Below, in pieces: positions 7,695 through 13,126 of a stretch of DNA of 13,126 nt. The position numbers and the translations under genes are program-made. The notes under the pieces were generated by a model, which worked only from the letters and a program-made list of their open reading frames with translations, was not told the DNA's origin and made no database searches. This DNA comes from an uncultured Coriobacteriaceae bacterium. Its GTDB lineage: Bacteria; Actinomycetota; Coriobacteriia; Coriobacteriales; QAMH01. The DNA lies in contig UQUH01000047.1 of the NCBI GenBank assembly GCA_900544245.1, positions 1 through 13,126 of the forward strand, given 5' to 3'. Positions within the stretch are counted from its first letter, which is position 1. The number at the start of each line of letters is the position of its first letter.

Positions 7695-7719
7695 ATGCGC
7701 TCCCATTGAGAAGATTGAA

Positions 7720-7793
7720 TGGCTGGGGCAGAAGGAATCGAACCCTCATTCGCGGTACCAAAAACCGCTGTCCTACCGTTGAACGATGCCCCA
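7720..7793 (-). tRNA. tRNA-Gln (TTG)
   Basis: A 74-base tRNA with full cloverleaf: acceptor TGGGGCA/TGCCCCA, D stem GTTC/GGAC, anticodon stem GCGGT/ACCGC with loop TTTTGGT and anticodon TTG, and T loop TCGATTC. The U1-A72 pair and G73 discriminator fit glutamine identity. CCA is encoded. It lies between ispE and glmU on the same strand with no terminator after it, so it should be cut out of the glmU operon transcript. Confidence 0.97.
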
Positions 7794-7809
7794 GTAGCCT
7801 GCTTGCCTG

Positions 7810-7838
7810 ATTCTAGTGAAGTGTGCCGCGATTCTCAA
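7810..7838 (-). promoter_or_regulatory. promoter for tRNA-Gln and the glmU operon
   Basis: Minus-strand -35 TTGAGA (5 of 6 consensus; 7838-7833), 17-base spacer, -10 TAGAAT (7815-7810), then 16 bases to the tRNA-Gln 5' end. The -35 overlaps the ispE stop codon, so ispE transcription reads through its own downstream promoter. This is the best promoter match in the window. Confidence 0.75.
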
Positions 7839-8767
7839 GCAATGAACGGCGGAACGTGACATACGCGAACCCAGTCGCACACGGGAGCGATATCGCGCGC
7901 GAAACGCTGCGCACCGGACTCGTCGGCGCAGATGGCGAAGCTCGTCGACCCGCTTCCGGAAACGATCGCGTTGAGTACGTCGGGGTGCATGAGCGCGGTG
8001 TCGATGCGACGCTGGATACGAGGGTCGGCCGCACATGCCGCCGGCCCCAAGTTGTTCGCACACAACGACGCGAGGCACGCGAAATCGTCAGGAGCGTCGT
8101 CCATCGCGCGTGCGAGGGCATCGGCATCGGGAGCGGGTACGGGCCTCCCATCGAATGCACGATACACCGTGGCCGTCGAAAGCCCATCGGAGCTCCCCAT
8201 GAGAACGATGGGGGCTTGCAAGGGCGGCAAGGCCCGCTCGAACATGTCCCCGCGACCACCCATGAGCGCGGCCTGGCCATGAAGGAAGAAGGCGACATCG
8301 GCGCCAAGCTCGCGCGCGACGGCAACAATGCGATCGTCGAGCGCATCGATTCCCGTAAGTTGCGCATATGCCTTGAGCGCAGCCGCCGCATCACTCGAGC
8401 CGCCACCGAGTCCTCCGCCCGCCGGGATGTGCTTCTCGATGTCGATGACGAGCGCGGCACCTGCCGCGACCACGGGACATCCGCAAGCTTGCTCGGCGGC
8501 ATCGACGGCACGGAAGACGAGGTTGTCACGCGAGTCGAGGTCATCGACCTCGCAGGTGAGCGCGATGCGCGTTCCCATGCCCGTGCGCAGGGTATCTTCC
8601 GCGATGCCCTCGGAAACGTGCATGCGCAGCACGTCATGCAAGTCAAGCTCCTGGAAGACGGAACGCGCATCATGGTAGCCGTCATGCGGCGGATAGGATA
8701 TCGCCAAACACAAGTTGACCTTGGCGCGAGCTTCGAATGTCAACGCCCGCGAGCACATGGCGCCCAT
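7835..8767 (-). CDS. ispE: 4-diphosphocytidyl-2-C-methyl-D-erythritol kinase
   Basis: GHMP-family kinase of the MEP pathway, phosphorylating CDP-methylerythritol on the way to isopentenyl diphosphate. The 310 residues show the three family motifs: ARAKVNLCLAI near the N-terminus (13-23, catalytic-site Lys15), the ATP-binding PAGGGLGGGSSDAA (115-128) with the following LGADVAFFLHGQA (154-166, catalytic Asp157), and VSGSGSTSFAI (269-279). The ATG at 8767 is 11 bases after the veg stop, but no good ribosome binding site precedes it. A second ATG at 8758 would remove three residues and is equally possible; coupling to veg may compensate. The veg-ispE pairing also occurs in Bacillus. Confidence 0.94.
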   Translation of the reverse strand: MGAMCSRALTFEARAKVNLCLAISYPPHDGYHDARSVFQELDLHDVLRMHVSEGIAEDTLRTGMGTRIALTCEVDDLDSRDNLVFRAVDAAEQACGCPVVAAGAALVIDIEKHIPAGGGLGGGSSDAAAALKAYAQLTGIDALDDRIVAVARELGADVAFFLHGQAALMGGRGDMFERALPPLQAPIVLMGSSDGLSTATVYRAFDGRPVPAPDADALARAMDDAPDDFACLASLCANNLGPAACAADPRIQRRIDTALMHPDVLNAIVSGSGSTSFAICADESGAQRFARDIAPVCDWVRVCHVPPFIA

Positions 8768-8778
8768 ACGCGGATATG

Positions 8779-9078
8779 CTAGATGGTCTCTTGCTGAAGC
8801 GCGGGAAAGAGCGGCTGCTCGTCCTCGGGATTGGTGAGCTCGACCGTGCCCGTCAGAACATCGACGTATTGATAGGACTGACGCGCCTTACGACCGCGTT
8901 TCTCATCGGTCTCGACGATGAAGAGCGATTTGTGCGCTTGCGTGAGCACGCCCTCACGCTCGATGATCTTGGAACGGCCCATATTGGCACGAATGCGCAG
9001 ACGCCTACCCGTAAACCCAACGAGCGTCTCGTGAATGTTGTTGACATAGGCGAGCTGTCTGTTGATTGTTTCTTCCAT
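8779..9078 (-). CDS. veg: Veg family protein
   Basis: A 99-residue basic protein of the Veg family (PF06257), abundant in Gram-positives; in Bacillus subtilis it has been linked to biofilm formation, but its molecular role is not settled. The core LVGFTGRRLRIRANMGRSKIIEREGVLTQAHKSLFIVE followed by SYQYVDVLTGTVEL is characteristic of the family. The frame is open to 9156, but the ATG at 9078 has a near-perfect AGGAGG 7 bases upstream, and homology starts with MEETINRQL. It is first in the minus-strand operon with ispE and divergent from pgi. Confidence 0.93.
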   Translation of the reverse strand: MEETINRQLAYVNNIHETLVGFTGRRLRIRANMGRSKIIEREGVLTQAHKSLFIVETDEKRGRKARQSYQYVDVLTGTVELTNPEDEQPLFPALQQETI

Positions 9079-9215
9079 GAAGAGTCCTCCTGATACAAAG
9101 GAGACATAATAATAACACGCCCCACGGGATTTTGCATGCATTATACTTGTCGACACTGTTTTCTATCCGTGCCAGCGGATGGAACGAGCCAAACCGTACC
9201 AAGGAGCACGTGCAC
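9079..9215. promoter_or_regulatory. divergent veg / pgi intergenic promoter region
   Basis: The 137-base gap between the two start codons is more A+T rich than its surroundings. It holds a perfect minus-strand -10 TATAAT (9145-9140) overlapping a plus-strand TATACT (9142-9147), and a second minus-strand TATTAT set (9114-9106) nearer to veg. None has a good -35 at 16-18 bases, so exact start points cannot be assigned. The ribosome binding sites are AGGAGG before veg and AAGGAG (9201-9206) before pgi. Confidence 0.4.
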
Positions 9216-10979
9216 ATGGCGTTTATCGACAGTTCCGAGCTGGGGCATTGCCCCACTGCTCAGCTTCTCATCGAAAACGAGGTTCCCTCCCGCATCGCCG
9301 CAAAGGACGGATCCGTCTTCGACTTCTCCGCAGAAATCGCTAACTACGCGGCAACGCGTCTGGGATGGACCACGCTGGCGAGTAGGCCTCCCAGCGATCC
9401 CGCCGAAATCGCGATCATCGCGCAGCAGGCACGTGGCGAGGGGCTCGATGCCGTCGTGCTCATCGGCCAGGGTGGTTCAACGCAAGCCCCCCAGACGGTC
9501 ACCAAGCTCTATAGCCTCGAAGTCACGGACGAAGTCCCGTTCAAGACGATGGACGCGCTCTCACCGGTCTACGTCAACCACATTCTCGGTTCGTCCGATC
9601 CGGCTCGCACGCTCTACATCGTCTCGAGCAAGTCGGGCTCCACGCTTGAGCCCACCGTGTTGTCCCACGTGTGCTGGAAGTACGTATGCGCCCACCTGGG
9701 GGCAGAACGCGCCGGCTCGCGTTTCATAGCCATCACCGACCCGGACACCGAGCTCGAACATGTCGCCCGCAAGAACCACTGGCGCGCCATCATTCACGGA
9801 GAACCCGACGTCGGCGGCCGTTACTCGGCGCTCTCGGCCTTCGGCTTGCTGCCCATGGCGGCCATCGGCATCGACATCGAGCGCATGCTCGAAGACGCCG
9901 TCCCGATGGAGAGGCTCTGCGCTTCGGACTCGCCCGACAATCCCGCCGTCTGGCTCGCCGCCTTCCTGTACGACAACCTCAAGGCGGGACGCAACAAGTT
10001 CTCACTGCTCATGCCGCCGAGCAAGCAGGTCTTCGGTCTGTGGGTCGAGCAGCTCGTCGCGGAGTCGCTCGGCAAGGCGGGCGTTGGCATATTGCCCAAC
10101 GTCGAAGTCGACGCCGGCATCCTTTCCGACCCGCACCCCGACCGTTGCGCGATTCTGTGCAACATGGACAGCGACGAAGCGTTCGAACATGCCCGTACCT
10201 GCGTGCATCCCGACATCCCCGTCTTCCGCCTCGACATCCCGGACAGCACGGCCATGACGCGCTACTTCCTCATCTGGGAATACGCGGTGGCATTCTGCGG
10301 TTGGCTCATGCAGATCAACCCCTTCGACCAACCTGATGTCGAGAGTACCAAAGTCGCGACACGCCAGATTCTCTACAACCAAGGCGGTAGGTTCGACGTT
10401 CCGGAAGACGTCTGGGGTAAACCCGCCTACGAGGAATTCGAACTCGACTCGTGCGGCTATGCAGACCGCGTTTGCGTGAGCTCGGCCCTGCTCGAGACGC
10501 TGGACGGCACGCACGAGGGCATCGATGCGAATGCCGCGCTGCGCTTGCTGTTTTGCTCGATCAAGGACGACGATTACTTCAGCCTCAACGCGTTTCTGCC
10601 GTTCAAGGGCGTTGGCCGTCGAGAGACGCTCGAGAAGATACGCCATCGTGCCGCCGATCGCCTGGACGTGTGCTCGTGTCTCGAAATCGGGCCGCGCTAC
10701 CTGCATTCCACGGGTCAGCTGCATAAAGGTGGCCCCAACACGGGCGTCTTCCTCGTCGTCAGCGCTGACGAGCCCTTCGACATCACCGTTCCACACGAGG
10801 ACTTCACGCTCGGCGACGTCGCCAATGCCGAGGCCCTCGGTGATTTCTCCGCCTTGGCAAGCCGCGGGCGTCGCGCGATCTACATTCACCTGAAGGATAA
10901 CGACGACAGGTACCTGTCATCGTTTGCGAATGACGCATGCTCGGCCATCTCTGCTGCCTACGCGTTGAGGACGCGCTAG
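9216..10979 (+). CDS. pgi: glucose-6-phosphate isomerase (type related to the Pgi half of Tal-Pgi fusions)
   Basis: Interconverts glucose 6-phosphate and fructose 6-phosphate in glycolysis and gluconeogenesis. The 587-residue protein has two sugar-isomerase (SIS) lobes: GQGGSTQAP (84-92), SSKSGSTLEP (137-146), GGRYSALSAFGLLP (200-213, with the conserved Arg), VAESLGK (281-287) and INPFDQPDVESTK (367-379). The C-terminal segment YLHSTGQLHKGGPNTGVFL (495-513) resembles the Pgi part of transaldolase-Pgi fusion proteins more than E. coli Pgi; no transaldolase domain is present here. The ATG at 9216 follows AAGGAG at 9 bases; the open frame extends to 9132 without better support, and GTG at 9210 is too close to the ribosome binding site. 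The prepilin peptidase gene starts 15 bases later. Confidence 0.93.
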   Translation: MAFIDSSELGHCPTAQLLIENEVPSRIAAKDGSVFDFSAEIANYAATRLGWTTLASRPPSDPAEIAIIAQQARGEGLDAVVLIGQGGSTQAPQTVTKLYSLEVTDEVPFKTMDALSPVYVNHILGSSDPARTLYIVSSKSGSTLEPTVLSHVCWKYVCAHLGAERAGSRFIAITDPDTELEHVARKNHWRAIIHGEPDVGGRYSALSAFGLLPMAAIGIDIERMLEDAVPMERLCASDSPDNPAVWLAAFLYDNLKAGRNKFSLLMPPSKQVFGLWVEQLVAESLGKAGVGILPNVEVDAGILSDPHPDRCAILCNMDSDEAFEHARTCVHPDIPVFRLDIPDSTAMTRYFLIWEYAVAFCGWLMQINPFDQPDVESTKVATRQILYNQGGRFDVPEDVWGKPAYEEFELDSCGYADRVCVSSALLETLDGTHEGIDANAALRLLFCSIKDDDYFSLNAFLPFKGVGRRETLEKIRHRAADRLDVCSCLEIGPRYLHSTGQLHKGGPNTGVFLVVSADEPFDITVPHEDFTLGDVANAEALGDFSALASRGRRAIYIHLKDNDDRYLSSFANDACSAISAAYALRTR

Positions 10980-10994
10980 AAAGCAGGCGTGGCG

Positions 10995-11624
10995 ATGGTG
11001 CTCTACGCCTGCGCGAGTGGCATCTTGGGATGGACGGGCATGACGACCCTTGCCCAAAGCTCGTTGCGTGCGCGTGACCTTGCAGATAGCATCAGCCTGC
11101 CCTTGCGTGCGCTCGTCGCGCTCGTATGCGCAGTCGGAGCGCTCGGCGCCTGGTTTTTGCTCGATGACCTCGCCTGCTGTCTGGCTTTCTCGCTTGCATG
11201 TGCGTGCATGGGCGCATTGCTCGTCTGCGACCTGTGCGAGCACGTCCTGCCGACCGAACTCGTGATGGGGCTGCTCGTTTTCGCGCTTGTCTTTCGCATA
11301 ACGGCAAGCGGAATCGGAGGCGCGTTCGCGATCGCGTTGCCGGCGGGACTCATCGCCGGTAGCTTGTTGCTTGTCAACCACCTACGCGCGCATCGTGGAG
11401 CGGCCGAGGTCATCGGATCGGGTGACGTGCGCATGATCGTGCCGCTTGCACTCTTCTCGGGTATCGACGGCGTCATAGCCGGCGTATTTGTTTGCGTCGT
11501 GCTCATGGGAGTGCTCGCGCTCGTGCAGCTCGTCTGCGGCAAGGCACGCTGCGACACACACATCGCACTCGCGCCTGGTCTCGTTGCCTGGCTCTTCGCA
11601 GGAACGCTGCTGCCGTTGCTATAG
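10995..11624 (+). CDS. A24-family prepilin peptidase (short form, no methylase-type Cys domain)
   Basis: A 209-residue, strongly hydrophobic protein with about six membrane segments. It carries the two catalytic aspartates of the A24 aspartyl peptidase family: Asp79 in CDLCEHVLP (D then LP) and Asp144 in the GSGDVR motif, followed by the usual late segment IALAPGLVAWLF. The family cleaves the leader of type IV pilins or Flp/Tad and competence pseudopilins at the inner face of the membrane. It lacks an N-terminal Cys-rich methyltransferase part, as in CpaA/TadV-like or archaeal-type members. ATG 10995 is chosen because AGG ends 7 bases before it; GTG 10989 is only one base from that site. It follows pgi by 15 bases and is probably co-transcribed; no pilus gene is visible nearby. 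Confidence 0.82.
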   Translation: MVLYACASGILGWTGMTTLAQSSLRARDLADSISLPLRALVALVCAVGALGAWFLLDDLACCLAFSLACACMGALLVCDLCEHVLPTELVMGLLVFALVFRITASGIGGAFAIALPAGLIAGSLLLVNHLRAHRGAAEVIGSGDVRMIVPLALFSGIDGVIAGVFVCVVLMGVLALVQLVCGKARCDTHIALAPGLVAWLFAGTLLPLL

Positions 11625-11663
11625 TCTCTTCGGTCGAAATAACGAAGGAACAATGAATCCGGG

Positions 11664-11828
11664 TGTTGTATTGCGCGCTCGAGGGCATCTTGAGCAGAGC
11701 TGCGCTGAACTCGATGCGGTTTTGCGAGGACTGTCTGAGCGTGCGGTCTTTGCACGCGAGTCCCGCAGCGGCATCGAGCGAAGCGCAGCTCGAATGCGAA
11801 AGCAAGCCCTCGAGCGCGCAATACAGCA
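11664..11828. repeat. long nested inverted repeat forming one extended hairpin between convergent genes
   Basis: Found by direct reading. The outer arms (11667-11686 and 11806-11825) are perfect 20-base reverse complements, beginning TGTATTGCGC and ending in the mirror GCGCAATACA; a G-T wobble and two more pairs extend them to 11664/11828. Inside, GAGCTGCGCT (11697-11706) pairs with 11782-11791, CTCGATGC (11710-11717) with 11771-11778, TGCG (11723-11726) with 11764-11767, GGACT (11728-11732) with 11759-11763, and GCGTGC (11739-11744) with 11752-11757 around a 7-base loop. That is about 56 base pairs with small internal loops. It starts 39 bases after the prepilin peptidase stop and 7 bases after the FAD-protein stop. 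It has no T-run, so a classical terminator is unlikely. An intergenic repeat element (ERIC- or MITE-like), a structured RNA, or an mRNA 3' stabiliser are the alternatives. Confidence 0.9.
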
Positions 11829-11835
11829 AAGCCTC

Positions 11836-13126
11836 TTACTCCTCAAGCAGCTTGTTTGCGACCCGGATTCCGTCGAGAGCGGCCGACATGATGCCGCCCG
11901 CATAGCCAGCGCCTTCACCGCATGGGTATACCCCATGCACGCGTGTCGCCATGAGCGTCTGGGGGTCGCGCGCAATGCGCACCGGCGAGGAGCTGCGGGC
12001 CTCGATGCCCGTGAGCAGCGCCCCGGAATCGGCAAATCCATGAAGACTGCGATCGAGCGCGGGCAGCGCCTCGCGCAAGGCAGCCGTCGCAAAGCCCGGC
12101 AGACATGTATCAAGCGAGGCCTCGACAACGCCCAAGGGATAGCTCGCCTCGGGCTTCGTGCGAGCTTCGCCTGTCAATCCGGCAAAATCTGCCACGCGCT
12201 GGACGGGTGCATGCCAGTTTGCACCACCGGCGGCAAACGCCGCCTGCTCCCATCGTCGCTGGAACTCGATGCCCGAGAGCGGGTCATCCGCATTGGGAAA
12301 GTCATCCGGCGTCACGTTGCATAAGAGCGCGGCATTGGCGTTTGTCCCGTCACGCGCCTGACGCGACATGCCGTTCACGCACAGGCCGCCCTGTTCGCTT
12401 GCCGCCGCGACAACCTCGCCACCGGGGCACATGCAAAACGTGTAGACCGAACGACCACCCTTGAGATGGCACGCGAGCTTGTAATCGGCCGCTCCGAGTG
12501 CGGGGTGTCCCGCCATCCGTCCATATTGGGCCTGGTTTATGAAGCCCTGTTCGTGCTCGATGCGCACTCCAATGGAAAACGGTTTGGGCGCCAGTTCGAA
12601 ATCGAGCCCCTTGAGCAGGGCGAACGTGTCTCGCGCGGAATGCCCGCATGCGAGGATGAGGCGTGACGCCTCGACCTCGCTCGAGATGCCATCGTGTTCG
12701 AGCGTGATGCCACGCAGCAATCCGCCCGCATCGACGCGCATTCCCACGAGCTGCGTATGGAAACGCACCTCGCCACCACAGGCGATGATGCGCTCGCGAA
12801 TGCGTTTGACGACGCCGCCCAGTACGTCGGTGCCGATATGTGGCTTGGCCTGCCACAGTATCTCGGATGGCGCGCCCGCTGCGACGAAGGTCTCGAACAC
12901 CCGGGCAATCTGTGGAGAGTTCTTGCCGGTCGAGAGCTTGCCGTCGGAGAAAGTGCCGGCTCCGCCCTCGCCAAACTGCACGTTGCTCGCCGTATCGAGC
13001 ACGCGCGTGCGGTGGAAGCGCTCGATGTCGGCCATGCGCTCGTCGACGGGAGCCCCGCGCTCGATCACGAGCGGGCACAAGCCGGCCTCGGCAAGCTCGA
13101 GCGCGGCAAACAGACCGGCGGGGGAC
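11836..13126 (-). CDS. FAD-dependent dehydrogenase of the COG2509 type (partial, N-terminus off window)
   Basis: About 430 C-terminal residues of an NAD(P)/FAD-dependent oxidoreductase; the frame stays open to the right edge, so the start is not seen. Near the edge SPAGLFAALELAEAG is the tail of a Rossmann GxGxxG FAD-binding motif, continuing into LVIERG. It is followed by VQFGEGGAGTFSDGKLSTGKNSP, the hallmark of this family. The stretch LILACGHSARDTF belongs to the second nucleotide-binding region, and HGVYPCGEGAGYAGGIMSAALDGIRVANKLLEE is the usual C-terminal FAD-contact segment. A Cys-containing TFCMCPGGEV segment is also typical of the family. The substrate of this widespread family is not established. 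It converges on pgi and the prepilin peptidase gene; the long hairpin lies just behind its stop. Confidence 0.9.
   Translation of the reverse strand, partial: SPAGLFAALELAEAGLCPLVIERGAPVDERMADIERFHRTRVLDTASNVQFGEGGAGTFSDGKLSTGKNSPQIARVFETFVAAGAPSEILWQAKPHIGTDVLGGVVKRIRERIIACGGEVRFHTQLVGMRVDAGGLLRGITLEHDGISSEVEASRLILACGHSARDTFALLKGLDFELAPKPFSIGVRIEHEQGFINQAQYGRMAGHPALGAADYKLACHLKGGRSVYTFCMCPGGEVVAAASEQGGLCVNGMSRQARDGTNANAALLCNVTPDDFPNADDPLSGIEFQRRWEQAAFAAGGANWHAPVQRVADFAGLTGEARTKPEASYPLGVVEASLDTCLPGFATAALREALPALDRSLHGFADSGALLTGIEARSSSPVRIARDPQTLMATRVHGVYPCGEGAGYAGGIMSAALDGIRVANKLLEE

Noticed and set aside
6342..7709. 455-codon plus-strand open frame opposite glmU
   Set aside because: It mirrors glmU for its full length and has no recognisable motif.
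11664..11828. Ordinary rho-independent terminator as the explanation of the long hairpin
   Set aside because: The stem is far longer than needed, is broken by internal loops, and no T-run follows on either strand.
11653..12324. Small gene beginning ATG 11653 (MNPGVVLRARG)
   Set aside because: The purine-rich AAGGA before it is only 3 bases from the ATG, its first part is simply one face of the palindrome, and its remainder is antisense to the FAD-dependent enzyme.

Overview
The window is GC-rich bacterial chromosome with Shine-Dalgarno-led genes, densely packed operons and encoded CCA tails on its tRNAs. The mix of a Firmicute-like housekeeping order (veg, ispE, glmU, prs, pth) with high GC points to a high-GC Gram-positive, most plausibly a member of the Coriobacteriia. 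That assignment is an inference from gene content, not a measured phylogeny.

Left end (1-1428): the 5' part of an XRE-type helix-turn-helix regulator on the minus strand diverges from a carbamate kinase gene (arcC) on the plus strand. The 234-base gap between them holds two adjacent perfect inverted repeats. A convergent pair follows: a small zincin-like metalloprotease and uracil phosphoribosyltransferase (upp), both on the minus strand and only 11 bases apart. The metalloprotease stop lies 10 bases from the arcC stop.

Centre (2565-9078): everything is on the minus strand. In transcription order it runs veg, ispE, tRNA-Gln(TTG), glmU, prs, pth, a Gln/Arg-rich membrane protein with a degenerate M23-like domain, then tRNA-Asp(GTC) with its own promoter and a clear intrinsic terminator. 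A strong promoter inside the 3' end of ispE should start a transcript beginning with tRNA-Gln and running into glmU-prs-pth. These genes supply isoprenoid precursors (IspE), UDP-GlcNAc (GlmU), PRPP (Prs), peptidyl-tRNA recycling (Pth) and probably a cell-envelope protein. Prs makes the PRPP that Upp uses.

Right end (9216-13126): pgi (glucose-6-phosphate isomerase, divergent type) diverges from veg and is followed at once by an A24 prepilin peptidase. A COG2509-type FAD-dependent oxidoreductase faces them from the right and runs off the window. Between the two convergent groups (11664-11828) lies the most unusual element seen here: a long nested inverted repeat of about 165 bases, with 20-base perfect outer arms, that can fold almost end to end into one hairpin.

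I found no CRISPR array, phage, insertion sequence, toxin-antitoxin pair or recognisable defence system. Most of the window is housekeeping; the long palindrome, the Q/R-rich M23-like protein and the paired dyads upstream of arcC are the parts worth a closer look.
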